From contig NZ_MRCM01000021.1 of the NCBI RefSeq assembly GCF_002303885.1, positions 1-64,000 on the forward strand: 64,000 nt of DNA. Direction: 5' to 3'. The position numbers and the translations under genes were made by a program. Below, piece after piece: positions 17,608-27,339 of the stretch. The notes below the pieces were generated by a model, which ran no database searches, was not told where the DNA came from, and saw only the letters and a program-made list of their open reading frames with translations. Each line of letters opens with the position of its first letter. The first letter of the stretch is position 1. This DNA is from Flavobacterium sp. ACN2. Its GTDB lineage: Bacteria; Bacteroidota; Bacteroidia; Flavobacteriales; Flavobacteriaceae.

Positions 17608-18972
17608 TTAATTATTAATTTCTAATTTAACATATTTTGCACTTATATCTTTTCTCGAGTTCCCTATAAACTTTGAATTTTCAATTTTATATTTTAAGCT
17701 TTTATCATTAGAAAAAAAAGACATTTCGTGCCCGCCAAAATTTATAAATTTACAATATGAGAAAATAGTATTGCCGTCAGCAAAGAAAAAATTAGTATTG
17801 TTGCCATTAATTGTTGATCTTTCAACTTTCACTAATCCAACTGCACTCTGATATGCTTTTTCTCTTCCGTTAAAATCTAATTCAGAATCACTTACATATA
17901 TTTTAGCAGTGCTATGATAATTTAAAAATGCTAACGCATCACCATTATCATTGCCATCGTTAAATCCTACTTTTACAATTGCATTCTGTAAATAAATTAT
18001 TGAAGAGTCATTAAGAACATTTGCGATAGCAAAATTAAAGTCTTCAAATTTTACATTCTTTAATCTAAAAATTGTTTTAGCAGTTTCTTCGATATGGAGA
18101 CACTTTGCATAGCCCGAAATATTTACGTTACTAATAGAAACGTCATATGGAAAAGTCGAATACTCGAATGTCAACGCCGATCTACTCCTTTTATTATTAG
18201 TAATTTTCCCTTCGAAAAAACAATCCTTAATTACTATTTTCGCATTCGAATTAACTTTTGCATGATAAATGGCGTCTCCAAATCCGTCCATATCAACTTT
18301 ATTTGCGAATTGGGTATAACCTCTACCTCCAACATTTATGAATTTGCAGTTTTTAATATTGCTATTTAAAACATCATGAATTCTCAAACCATAACCATTT
18401 ATATTTCTAAAAACACAATTTTCCACAATTACTTTTTCAGATACAAATTGTGCCGCAATATATATATCATCATCAAATGAGTGTACATTTTTAGTAACTT
18501 CCTGTTGAATTCCGTCTATTACTAATCCTGAAATGAATATTTGTGTCCCTATATTTTCAGTAGGCTCTTCAGGTTTATAGATTGAATTTATTTTCCTTCC
18601 TATAGAAATAAAAACATGTTCTTTAAAAGGAGTTAATTTATACGCACTCCTTGTATCAGTGATTTTTGGAGTAATTGTTGCTTTATTTGATATAATTTTA
18701 ATTTTTTCACCTTTTAGTAACTCCACTCGAATAGTTTTATTCAAATTATAGGTTTGTTGAGTCTTTGGGATATATAATGTTTTTTGATTTTTAATACAAT
18801 ATATAATTGCATTTTCAAAAGCATCTGAGTCATCTGTCATTCCATCACCTCGCGCACCAAAATCAAGTACAGATATTTTATCCTCAAAAAAAACATCCTT
18901 TTGAGATGTAAAACTAAATATTAAAATCGATGAGCATAATAAACCAAATAATATAAAAAGTCTAATATTCAT
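17608..18972 (-). CDS. Secreted right-handed parallel beta-helix protein (pectate-lyase-3-like)
   Basis: A 454-residue protein with an N-terminal signal sequence (NIRLFILFGLLCSSILIFSF). It is followed by VLDFGARGDGMTDDSDAFENAI at about residues 36-57, the hallmark of the Pectate_lyase_3/beta-helix fold shared by polysaccharide lyases, epimerases and phage tailspikes. The rest contains many short repeats such as VIENCVFRNI, IKNCKFINV and IKDCFFEG, one per helical turn. It is the only clearly exported enzyme-like protein among the glycosyltransferases. It overlaps the upstream GT2 stop... its own start overlaps the downstream GT2 stop by 4 bases. It may trim, epimerise or modify the polymer; activity is inference. 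Confidence 0.8.
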   Translation of the reverse strand: MNIRLFILFGLLCSSILIFSFTSQKDVFFEDKISVLDFGARGDGMTDDSDAFENAIIYCIKNQKTLYIPKTQQTYNLNKTIRVELLKGEKIKIISNKATITPKITDTRSAYKLTPFKEHVFISIGRKINSIYKPEEPTENIGTQIFISGLVIDGIQQEVTKNVHSFDDDIYIAAQFVSEKVIVENCVFRNINGYGLRIHDVLNSNIKNCKFINVGGRGYTQFANKVDMDGFGDAIYHAKVNSNAKIVIKDCFFEGKITNNKRSRSALTFEYSTFPYDVSISNVNISGYAKCLHIEETAKTIFRLKNVKFEDFNFAIANVLNDSSIIYLQNAIVKVGFNDGNDNGDALAFLNYHSTAKIYVSDSELDFNGREKAYQSAVGLVKVERSTINGNNTNFFFADGNTIFSYCKFINFGGHEMSFFSNDKSLKYKIENSKFIGNSRKDISAKYVKLEINN

Positions 18973-19760
18973 GATAACTCATTTTTAACAACACAACTTA
19001 TAATAATTCTTCTCAAGTATTTAATTTTTTCAAAAAAAATAATTTTTATATAAGTTTTATAGTTTATTAATTTATTTGAATAGAGATTTTTATAACATTG
19101 TAAAACCCCTTCATGCATTAGTCGCAAGTTTGATGATAATCCATTCTGTCCAAAAACCTTTTTATCATCAACATTTGCTGCTCCAACATAATCTAATAAA
19201 TAACCTCTATTATTAGAAATTATACTGAGCCACAAAAAATAATCCTCAGCAAAACTCATTTCTTCATTAAAGCCGCCTACTTCAAAAAATACATCTTTTT
19301 TTAAAACAACACAAGGAGTTAGGAAATAGTTTTTATAAAGCATTTTTTTCAAAAAAATTTCACCTACATAACTTATCGGCGCGCCTAAATATTTTGTTGC
19401 CACGATTTTGAAACTATCATTTTCTTGAAAAAATTCTTTAACATTTCTAATATGATCAGGTGACCATATATCATCACTATCCAAAAAAGCAATATGACTA
19501 CTAGTCGCCAATGAAACACCTTTATTTCTAGCTGCTGAAGGCCCGGCATTTTCTTGTTCTACTAAAACTATCATTATACCATGTACAGATTTTAACACTT
19601 CGTTAGCAATAGCTACAGATCTATCCACACTGCCATCATCAACAATAATAATTTCGTTAACATTTTCTGTTTGGCTTAAGATAGATTCTAAACATTTAGC
19701 AATCGTTTTCTGTGAATTATAAATAGGAACGACAGCAGAAATTGTGACAATATTTTTCAT
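18969..19760 (-). CDS. Glycosyltransferase family 2
   Basis: A 263-residue GT-A enzyme with ISAVVPIYNSQKTI, EIIIVDDGSVDRS at about 37-49, and FLDSDDIWSPDH near residue 94 for the metal site, followed by GGFNEEMSFAEDYFLWL. This is a canonical family 2 transferase. It overlaps genes on both sides by 4 bases, so it is translationally coupled to both the GT upstream and the beta-helix protein downstream. The sugar transferred cannot be inferred. Confidence 0.88.
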   Translation of the reverse strand: MKNIVTISAVVPIYNSQKTIAKCLESILSQTENVNEIIIVDDGSVDRSVAIANEVLKSVHGIMIVLVEQENAGPSAARNKGVSLATSSHIAFLDSDDIWSPDHIRNVKEFFQENDSFKIVATKYLGAPISYVGEIFLKKMLYKNYFLTPCVVLKKDVFFEVGGFNEEMSFAEDYFLWLSIISNNRGYLLDYVGAANVDDKKVFGQNGLSSNLRLMHEGVLQCYKNLYSNKLINYKTYIKIIFFEKIKYLRRIIISCVVKNELS

Positions 19761-20926
19761 AAAATTGCTTCAAGCTTTAAAGAGATCTTACTTAAATTAT
19801 TATCAATCTTAAATTGTCTCATATTATTCTTAAATTCTTCATTTTTTTTCTTATAATTTTGATGATTCAATTCACTAATAACATGCTTGATCTCATTCAG
19901 ATCATCGCATAGAAACCCAAATTCGCCGAAACTCTCAAATAACCACACAAAAAAGTCATTCTTGATAGATATTATTGGCACTTCCAACCTAATTGCTTCA
20001 AAAATGGCTCCGCTTGCGCACAGTTTGTAAGAATTATTGTCATAGAAAAAAATTACAAAATCTAGTTTTGATATTTCTAATTCAAACTTTTGCTGTGAAA
20101 CGAAAGAATCTGAATATAAATTTCTAACAAAGCCATTTTGATATTTTTTTAGTTCAGGAAGTACTTTTCCAATTGTGAGCAAATTAATTTTATTATTAAT
20201 AACTTCACTTTTAAAATATTCTCCTAAATCATAAATGCAATTAGAATTTTTTGATAACATTTGTGTTCCAATCGCGCCGATGTTTAATCCATTATAATCT
20301 TCTTTATTAATCAGATTTTCTTTATTTACACAAAAATTATATGGATGTAATATAGAATATGTTTTATCTAATGTGGAATTACTTAATAAGCCCTTTAAAC
20401 TTTTTTTAATATTATCTCCAAGTACTATGTATTTATTTTTTTTACTGCTTAAGAAAAATGCTAGTTTAAGAATAATACCTAAGAAAATTTCAGATTTTCT
20501 TTTTCCTTTCAATAATTCTAGCTCACCATGCAAAATTATAATGTGTTTGGTGTTTTTTTTAAAAAGTAGAAGAATATTTAAAAAAAGGTGTCCTGTTGGA
20601 AACAAACATGTCCATATAAATAACTCATTTTTATGTAATGCTGCGAGTTTAAAAATTTTCAGGATTTGTTTACATTCTCCAATAATTCTGGATCTCCACT
20701 TAAATTTTTCTTCATTATAAAATCCTTCAAATGGTAAATATTCCAAATTTTGTATATTCGATAATTCCAAATTAAATCTTACCGCACTAACATGCTTTTT
20801 TTCGGCAACAAACATAACCTTACTTGATGGATTACTTTTCGTAATCATTTCAATAAAACAACTATTTACCTGAAAATGAATCTCTCCTATATGAGACACT
20901 TCACTTATTATTATTGTATTTTTCAT
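19757..20926 (-). CDS. Probable GT-B glycosyltransferase
   Basis: A 389-residue protein with weak similarity to group 1 transferases. I see a Rossmann-like N-terminal part (TIIISEVSHIGEIHFQV), a strand IILHGELELLKG in the middle, and a donor-half pattern near the C-terminus (ASGAIFEAIRLEVPIISIKNDFFVWLFESFGEFGF). The position among transferases supports the call. A 4-base overlap joins it to the next GT2 gene. The lack of the usual EGFG-type motif makes the exact family uncertain. Confidence 0.6.
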   Translation of the reverse strand: MKNTIIISEVSHIGEIHFQVNSCFIEMITKSNPSSKVMFVAEKKHVSAVRFNLELSNIQNLEYLPFEGFYNEEKFKWRSRIIGECKQILKIFKLAALHKNELFIWTCLFPTGHLFLNILLLFKKNTKHIIILHGELELLKGKRKSEIFLGIILKLAFFLSSKKNKYIVLGDNIKKSLKGLLSNSTLDKTYSILHPYNFCVNKENLINKEDYNGLNIGAIGTQMLSKNSNCIYDLGEYFKSEVINNKINLLTIGKVLPELKKYQNGFVRNLYSDSFVSQQKFELEISKLDFVIFFYDNNSYKLCASGAIFEAIRLEVPIISIKNDFFVWLFESFGEFGFLCDDLNEIKHVISELNHQNYKKKNEEFKNNMRQFKIDNNLSKISLKLEAIL

Positions 20927-20941
20927 TGAAAAATAGTTTGC

Positions 20942-22048
20942 TTATTTATTAAAAATTGAATTATAAGGCACATAAAGATTGTAATAGGAATTAACTAAAG
21001 CATTAAATCTAGTCCAAGAGAAAAAAATAACTACGGCAAATACCGTTAATAACATCATTTTTCTAGTTTTAAAGAAAGACAGCGAATATCCTATTAAAAA
21101 AATTTCAAAGAAAAGAAAAGGAACAGATGCTCTTGCAAATACAGCCAAATCTTTTGCAAAAACAAAATATGTCAAATTCCCTATCATATAAAGGTTAAAA
21201 TAACCTTGAAAGTACAAAAAGTTGCCTTTGGATCTATTTTTTACGAAAATAAAAAAAGGTATAAATAAGAGTCTCTTTGTGACACCAAGTAAATACATTA
21301 CAATTGGATTATTAGTTGTATTCAATACTTCACTATCTTCATTAAGATAATTATTTATTTTTGCTCCTATAAAACCATCAATTCCTAAAACTCTTAACAC
21401 TAAGTCTAAAATTAATGTGCCTATTCCAATTAATCCTAATGCTACACAAAATGCTACTAAGTAATAAAAAGTTTTGTCACTGATTTTAGTCCAATAAATA
21501 TAATAAGCCAAAAAATATAGTATTGAAGAATAGTGAATTGATGATGCTAATATTACAAATAAAGCAAAATAAAAAGGTTGTCTTCTTATAATAAAAATGG
21601 TACTAAATAATGTCAAAGAAATTGCCAAATTTTGACGTACTGCAAATATATCAGCAAAGTAATAGCAAAAATATAATAAAATAAGTGTAAAAAAGAACTC
21701 TTTATGAAATTTATAGAAATAGGAAAATTTAAAAGTCAAACATAAAAAGGAAAAAATAGTAAGAAAAACAGTGTAATTTGATGTGTATTGCCTAATTTGA
21801 CCCGCTAAAACAATATAGCCTGGTTCAAAATTTACAGTATGGGCATCAGAAAAATAATAGAATGTATCAAAATAAGATTCCCAATCTGTACCGCATTCCC
21901 ATCTTAAACTGGCAAATGCCCAGAAAATTAGGAAAAATACACACGCCCCTGTTACCAAAAATATTTTCCTTTGGTTTTTATCAAAGCGAACGTAATCAGT
22001 AAAACTTAGAGTGACTAGTATCAAAAATAAAATTATGTAGATCCCCAA
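20942..22048 (-). CDS. EpsG/Wzy-family polysaccharide polymerase
   Basis: A 368-residue protein with about ten hydrophobic segments. The family signature is FASLRWECGTDWESYFDTFYYF near residue 47, and a second conserved region lies in FAVRQNLAISLTLFS. It should polymerise flipped repeat units on the periplasmic face, partnering the Wzx flippase at 25-26.6 kb. The start appears to be a TTG at 22046-22048, because the upstream stop is only two codons before it and no ATG follows near the N-terminus. Confidence 0.88.
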   Translation of the reverse strand: MGIYIILFLILVTLSFTDYVRFDKNQRKIFLVTGACVFFLIFWAFASLRWECGTDWESYFDTFYYFSDAHTVNFEPGYIVLAGQIRQYTSNYTVFLTIFSFLCLTFKFSYFYKFHKEFFFTLILLYFCYYFADIFAVRQNLAISLTLFSTIFIIRRQPFYFALFVILASSIHYSSILYFLAYYIYWTKISDKTFYYLVAFCVALGLIGIGTLILDLVLRVLGIDGFIGAKINNYLNEDSEVLNTTNNPIVMYLLGVTKRLLFIPFFIFVKNRSKGNFLYFQGYFNLYMIGNLTYFVFAKDLAVFARASVPFLFFEIFLIGYSLSFFKTRKMMLLTVFAVVIFFSWTRFNALVNSYYNLYVPYNSIFNK

Positions 22049-22101
22049 TGCTTAATTATTTTAAACTTCAAACAATATTTAGTTAAATCAGTTTACGTAA
22101 T

Positions 22102-22992
22102 TTAACTAACCAATGAGAAAAAAAACTGCGATTTTTCTTTTAGTGTTAATCTCTTATCTAATAAAATAGGTAACCTCACAATTAAATAGACAAACCTAAA
22201 TAAATAATAACTTAAGATAAAAGAATTCTTTTTGAAGTATTTAAACATCCCATCGTTGATCATCATTCTTTTCTTTGCTGAAAAATCTTCTTCAGCAACA
22301 CTTGCTCCTTCGAGATGTATTATCTTGGGCTCTTTAATTAAATAACGCTTTAATCCTAATTTATGTATCTGTAGTTGCAAATCTGTTTCTTCAAAGTACA
22401 TAAAAAAAACTGGATCGAATTTTCCGGCTTTTAAAAATAGTTCCTTTGTCAAAAAAAGGTCAGCTCCAGTGATGTAATCTACTTCAACATATCGATTATT
22501 ATCAAATTTTATAATATCCAATTTATATGGATATTTAAATAATTTAGATAAATAATTATTTATTATCTTAAATATTACCGTCCTTTTTAAAGGGAACTGC
22601 TCTGCTGAATGAATAATTTCTCCATTTTCATCAACTAACATACCTCCCAGACATCCTATATTTAAATTATTATTTTTTTTATAAAAATCTAAAAAGTAAA
22701 AAACTGCATTATTTTGCAAAATAGTGTCGGAATTCAAAAGAAATAAGTAATCACCCTTAGCAAATTCTGCTCCTAAATTATTAGCTTTTCCAAAGCCTAA
22801 ATTTACTTCTGACTCAATAAGAACAACTTCAGGAAATTTTTCTTTTATAAGCTCCTGTGAGCCATCTATTGAAGCATTATCGACAATGATGATTTCAAAG
22901 TCGACATCTTTTGTATTACTGTAAATTGATCCAATACAATTAGATAACAAATCCTTAGTATTATAATTTACTATTATAATTGAAACATTCAT
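22102..22992 (-). CDS. Glycosyltransferase family 2 (rhamnosyltransferase-like)
   Basis: A 296-residue enzyme with VSIIIVNYNTKDLLSNC, EIIIVDNASIDGSQELI at about 34-48, FLLNSDTIL near residue 92, and a GGM.VDENGE segment followed by DYITGADLFLTKELF and FFMYFEETDLQLQI. This pattern is that of the WbbL-like rhamnosyltransferase group, matching the dTDP-rhamnose pathway of the cluster. Specificity is inferred only. It lies between the polymerase gene and a GT4 gene. Confidence 0.88.
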   Translation of the reverse strand: MNVSIIIVNYNTKDLLSNCIGSIYSNTKDVDFEIIIVDNASIDGSQELIKEKFPEVVLIESEVNLGFGKANNLGAEFAKGDYLFLLNSDTILQNNAVFYFLDFYKKNNNLNIGCLGGMLVDENGEIIHSAEQFPLKRTVIFKIINNYLSKLFKYPYKLDIIKFDNNRYVEVDYITGADLFLTKELFLKAGKFDPVFFMYFEETDLQLQIHKLGLKRYLIKEPKIIHLEGASVAEEDFSAKKRMMINDGMFKYFKKNSFILSYYLFRFVYLIVRLPILLDKRLTLKEKSQFFFSLVS

Positions 22993-23002
22993 TTACAATT
23001 TC

Positions 23003-24133
23003 TTAATTAGTTTTGCAATGCATTAATGTGATTATATTATGACAAATATTTTTCCAATAAAAATTTTCGTAAGCAAAGTTTTGAATGGATAAGCAATCTT
23101 CAGACAACTTTTGTTCGTCACATGCCTTTTCATTTAGAATTTTCGATAACTCAACATGATCACCAATGGGAAAAATACTACCTAATCTTCCATCATCAGT
23201 AACATCGTGAGCAGTATTTAAATCAGTAGATACAATTATGCATCCAGACTTAATAGCTTCAAGAAATACTAATGGAAAACCTTCCGAGATTGATGTCAAT
23301 ACAAAGATCTTTGCTTTTTTATATTTATCATCTAAAGCTTTTCGATCAGAAATCGCTCCTGTGAACGAAACTTTATCTTTTAGACTTGGATTATTTTTCA
23401 TGAAACTATTAATATAAGCTATAAAACTTTCCTCAATTGGACCTATAATTTCAAGTTTCCATTTATCATTTAATTTAGAAAATTCTTTGAAACCTTCAAG
23501 AAGCACTTCATTATTTTTTTCAAATGATCCAATACGACCAACTGTTATAATTAAATTCTCCTTATTGGCATATTTGATATCTTTCCTTATTCCATAATCA
23601 TAAAAGCCGTTAGGGATATATTTAATTTTGTTCCCAAAAATATTATTGTTTAAAGCAAAATCATTAAGTTTCTTACTTTCTAAACTAAGTAAATCAATTT
23701 TTTCTAGAAGAAATTTATAAATTTTTCTTTTTATAAAAGTAAATTTCCAATCTTTAATTGAATCATTCACATCCATCTTCAGAAAAACTCTCGCTTTTTT
23801 ATTTCTAAAATTGAGAATCTTAAACGCATACAACAATAAGACATGTTTTAGTGAAAAATGATAAACCTGTAAAATATCAAATTTTCTAAAGTTAAAAAGT
23901 ATGAAATTTAACGAATTTAGGAACTCACTCTTAAAAACTTTTTTTATAAAGACTTGTTTTAATCCTTTAACATCTGTTTGTAGGTATGGATACTCACCGT
24001 TATTATAACTTGCTACAGTAGAATTATAATTAAATTCTTTATAAAGAACATATGGAATCATACCAATGTCTTTAATTAGATGGATATTTTCGCAAGGAGT
24101 AAAAATGGTCAAAAATCTAATATCTCTATCCAT
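23003..24133 (-). CDS. Glycosyltransferase family 4 (GT-B)
   Basis: A 376-residue group 1 transferase. The N-terminal half contains LQVYHFSLKHVLLLYAF. The C-terminal half has IITVGRIGSFEKNNEVLLEGF, FTGAISDRKALDDKYKKAKIFVL and TSISEGFPLVFLEAIKSGCIIVS, where EGFPLVFLE is the donor-binding motif of family 4. It sits one base before a GT2 gene and ten bases after another. Donor and linkage are not readable. Confidence 0.88.
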   Translation of the reverse strand: MDRDIRFLTIFTPCENIHLIKDIGMIPYVLYKEFNYNSTVASYNNGEYPYLQTDVKGLKQVFIKKVFKSEFLNSLNFILFNFRKFDILQVYHFSLKHVLLLYAFKILNFRNKKARVFLKMDVNDSIKDWKFTFIKRKIYKFLLEKIDLLSLESKKLNDFALNNNIFGNKIKYIPNGFYDYGIRKDIKYANKENLIITVGRIGSFEKNNEVLLEGFKEFSKLNDKWKLEIIGPIEESFIAYINSFMKNNPSLKDKVSFTGAISDRKALDDKYKKAKIFVLTSISEGFPLVFLEAIKSGCIIVSTDLNTAHDVTDDGRLGSIFPIGDHVELSKILNEKACDEQKLSEDCLSIQNFAYENFYWKNICHNIITLMHCKTN

Positions 24134-24134
24134 T

Positions 24135-25088
24135 TTAACTTTTATTAAGATAATTTGAATACAATTTGACGAAAGGAGTATTACATATTAAAAATTTCAC
24201 AAACCCCTTGAGTCCTGTTCTAACTAAGAAATTCGAATGATATTTAGCTCTCTCAAAATGTCCTTCCTTAATAAAATTAGTTGCTAAAAAATTATGGTGC
24301 AATTCTTGAAGTTTTTTAACAGTAATATCATTAGTTGAATATTTGCTTAAAAAGTGCTTTTTTATATCGAACACTGCATTCTCAAATTTTTCAGTTTTCT
24401 CGTAGTTGCTTTTATTGTTGCTTAGAGATCCTTCTGCTACAGTATAAGTTATGGTTTCTACAGGTATATATTTGAACTTTGTATGTTGTATCATCTCTAA
24501 CCACATAGGATAATCTTCCATTACAAAACCAAGTGATATAAACTTATCAAAGTTTATATATTTAGAGAAAATTTCTTTTCTAAAAATTACTGTTCCCGCT
24601 GAAATAAAATTACCTTTTAGTAAATTTAAATACATCTTTTTTTCGTCAACAATAATTGGCTTTGAACTTGTAAAAACTTCAACATTATTATTTACATTCA
24701 CTATTCTATAATCAGTAAAAACTAATCCAAAACTATTGTCTTTTTCTAAAAATTGAACCTGCATTTCCAGTTTATGAGGATTATGCCACCAATCGTCACC
24801 AGCGCAAACTCCTAAATATCTACCCCTACTCTTCTGTATGCAATCAATATAATTTTTCAACAGACCTTTATTTGGTTGTTTATCCATAAGGTGAATAATA
24901 TCAGGATACTTTTCCGCATATTGTTTACAAATTAGTCGTGTGTTATCATTTGGGGATGCATCTTCTCCAATAATTATTTCAAAGCTATAGTTTGTTTCTT
25001 GCTGTAATACGCTTTCAATTGTACGTGCTATTGTAGCTTCTTGGTTATAACAAAGTATAACAACTGATATAAGAGGTTTTGTTGACAT
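24135..25088 (-). CDS. Glycosyltransferase family 2
   Basis: A 317-residue GT-A enzyme with ISVVILCYNQEATIA, EIIIGEDASPNDNT at about 38-51, CAGDDWWHNPHKL near residue 98 for the DxD-like site, and MEDYPMWLEMI. Enzymes of this shape are common in Bacteroidota polysaccharide loci. The start shares one base with the stop of the flippase gene. The sugar is unknown. Confidence 0.87.
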   Translation of the reverse strand: MSTKPLISVVILCYNQEATIARTIESVLQQETNYSFEIIIGEDASPNDNTRLICKQYAEKYPDIIHLMDKQPNKGLLKNYIDCIQKSRGRYLGVCAGDDWWHNPHKLEMQVQFLEKDNSFGLVFTDYRIVNVNNNVEVFTSSKPIIVDEKKMYLNLLKGNFISAGTVIFRKEIFSKYINFDKFISLGFVMEDYPMWLEMIQHTKFKYIPVETITYTVAEGSLSNNKSNYEKTEKFENAVFDIKKHFLSKYSTNDITVKKLQELHHNFLATNFIKEGHFERAKYHSNFLVRTGLKGFVKFLICNTPFVKLYSNYLNKS

Positions 25089-26569
25089 TATTTTCTTCTT
25101 ATTATTCTGCTTATAAGCATTTTTACATCCATTATTAAACTTAAATTATATATAGAGTAGATAATAGAAAAAATCAATGCAATAACAGAAATCATTAAAC
25201 GTAAAGGTCCTGTAAAATATTCATGAGAACAAAAGGAAACTGCTAAAAGAAAAAACATTACAATTACAACTTTTATGTTTTTAGAAGAAATATTTATACC
25301 AAATCGAAAATTACTATATAGACATATAAAAACCATCAAAAAAAACTGAGCAATGAAAAAAGATAATCCTATTGATAAAAACCCAAATTTGTCCCAACTT
25401 AAATATACACTTGCAATATAAATAATCGTATAAGAAACATTACTAAAAACAAAGAGTTTACCTAGGCCTTTTGCTAAAAAAACAAATCCAAATGGCCAAG
25501 CAATAATTTTAAAGAAATCTCCAATTATCTGCCATTTTAGTACTGAAACAGCTCCTAAAAATTTACTTGAATATAAAATCTTAATCGCTACTTCCGCAAA
25601 CCCAACCATACCAATAATAATAGGTGATGCCAATAATAGAACAATATAAAGTTGATTGTTAACAGTTGCGCCTAACTTATGATTATCATCATGTATTGAA
25701 GATAATTTTGGGTAGTAATCACTCGCCATAGAGTTTAACACAATTGACAGATACATTGTTGCAATTGTATTTGCAGCTGTAAAAAGTCCAACCCCGTCTA
25801 TTCCCGATTTATTAGACAAAAAAGCTCTTAAGCCTAGACTTACAAATTGCTCAACAATACTGACTATTATAGTAAAAAATCCTATCCGAATCATCACTTT
25901 TGCAGTACTCCATGATTCTATAACTGAAATCTTTTTATATTTTGGAATTCGTAATTTTTTATAAAAGAAATAGATAACTAAAAAATTAACTAATGCCATT
26001 AAGATAAGTGAAGGAACTATTCCTTTATCTTTTAAAACAAGATAAAATAATACCGAGACCAAAGAGCCAAAAAAATTCGCGACAATAGTCGCTTTAGACA
26101 TCAATAAAACAGCTCTTTTACCTTGCATAACCGACTGATAACCTGCAGCCAATGTAGAAAAAAAAACTGAAACCGATAAAAACCCTATTCCAACAGTATA
26201 AATATCATTATTAAATAAGAACCTGCTTAATGGCAGACAAAATATTACAGTAATAATACTTCCAACAAGGGCTGAAATAAAAATCCATTTATTGAATACT
26301 TTAACAATCCTTGAAATTTCTAAATCATCTTTTTTGGCATTTGCTATTGAAATATCTCTTACACCACTGAATGGAAGACCTAGACTTGCAAAGTTTCTTA
26401 TCATGTCTGTCGCTGTAGTTAATATTCCAACTACCCCAACTCCAAAAGTGCCTAAAATTAAGGCAATGACTTTAGTTCTCAAAAGAGAAATCAATATATT
26501 AATAACTTGAGCTCCTCCAACTGTCCCTGTCGCTTTAAGGGCATCCTTTTCTTCTTCTTTATTATTCAT
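25088..26569 (-). CDS. Oligosaccharide flippase, Wzx/O-antigen translocase family
   Basis: A 493-residue integral membrane protein with 12 or more hydrophobic segments. The N-terminal region ATGTVGGAQVINILISLLRTK is typical of the MVF/MATE-like polysaccharide transporters that flip undecaprenyl-linked repeat units across the inner membrane. With the EpsG-type polymerase it supplies a complete Wzx/Wzy route, although the locus also encodes an ABC exporter. It starts 89 bases after an acetyltransferase-like gene and overlaps the next gene by one base. Confidence 0.9.
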   Translation of the reverse strand: MNNKEEEKDALKATGTVGGAQVINILISLLRTKVIALILGTFGVGVVGILTTATDMIRNFASLGLPFSGVRDISIANAKKDDLEISRIVKVFNKWIFISALVGSIITVIFCLPLSRFLFNNDIYTVGIGFLSVSVFFSTLAAGYQSVMQGKRAVLLMSKATIVANFFGSLVSVLFYLVLKDKGIVPSLILMALVNFLVIYFFYKKLRIPKYKKISVIESWSTAKVMIRIGFFTIIVSIVEQFVSLGLRAFLSNKSGIDGVGLFTAANTIATMYLSIVLNSMASDYYPKLSSIHDDNHKLGATVNNQLYIVLLLASPIIIGMVGFAEVAIKILYSSKFLGAVSVLKWQIIGDFFKIIAWPFGFVFLAKGLGKLFVFSNVSYTIIYIASVYLSWDKFGFLSIGLSFFIAQFFLMVFICLYSNFRFGINISSKNIKVVIVMFFLLAVSFCSHEYFTGPLRLMISVIALIFSIIYSIYNLSLIMDVKMLISRIIRRK

Positions 26570-26658
26570 CTAAAAACTCAAACTGAATTTCTTTGCTTTC
26601 AAAATGATTTGCATTGGTCGTAAGTTTTGCAATACAAATTCCTCATTTGTGATATATA

Positions 26659-27339
26659 TCAAATATCTCTTGACCAAGATATGTTTGATTTTACAATATT
26701 AGCAGGTATTCCTGCTAACATTGAATTAGGAGGATATGATTTATTACTAATTTTGGTTAAACTTGCAACTATTGAATTATCACAAATTGTAGAGCCTTTT
26801 AAAACACTACTATTATTCGCGATCCAAACATGATTACCAATAGTCACATTTTCATAATGTTGTTTATTTTCTATTGTATGCCAATCAGAATCGGTGATGA
26901 AGACATTCCAAGCACATAAAAAATCTTTACCTATTCTAATATCTTTATAACACATTATTACGGAATCTGCTGTTATTCCAGAACCTGACTCAATATCTTT
27001 ACCTCCCAAATATAAAAAGGCCTCATCACTTAAAATCAATTTGACACCATTTCCAATTATAAAATCACCATCAATCTTTAAAGTTGAATTAACTCCTAAA
27101 GTGATAATAATTGGATTTGTGCCACCAATGTGAGAATTAATAAAAACATCACCATTTAATATTAATTTCGATCCTTGACTTTTTTTAATTTTTAAAGAGA
27201 TATGAGGATTATTTATAATAATTTTTCCCTTACTACCTTCATCTATATACATAGAATAGTAAATAGATTTTATTTTACATATAATAAATCTACATATCAA
27301 AAAAGGATTTGATAAAATTATTTTAAGTTTCTTAATCAA
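26659..27339 (-). CDS. Left-handed beta-helix acyltransferase
   Basis: A 226-residue protein whose second half carries hexapeptide repeats: [37 protein letters not shown], and [32 protein letters not shown] followed by AGIPANIVK. These features define the LbH family of acetyl- or acyl-CoA sugar transferases. It may O- or N-acylate a sugar of the repeat unit. The start is TTG at 27337-27339, overlapping the upstream aminotransferase stop in a TTGA arrangement; the in-frame alternatives are worse. Confidence 0.82.
   Translation of the reverse strand: MIKKLKIILSNPFLICRFIICKIKSIYYSMYIDEGSKGKIIINNPHISLKIKKSQGSKLILNGDVFINSHIGGTNPIIITLGVNSTLKIDGDFIIGNGVKLILSDEAFLYLGGKDIESGSGITADSVIMCYKDIRIGKDFLCAWNVFITDSDWHTIENKQHYENVTIGNHVWIANNSSVLKGSTICDNSIVASLTKISNKSYPPNSMLAGIPANIVKSNISWSRDI

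Noticed and set aside
20373-20720. 115-codon plus-strand frame inside the GT gene at 19.8-20.9 kb
   Set aside because: Antisense to a coding gene with good codon structure, and no start context or homology that I recognise.
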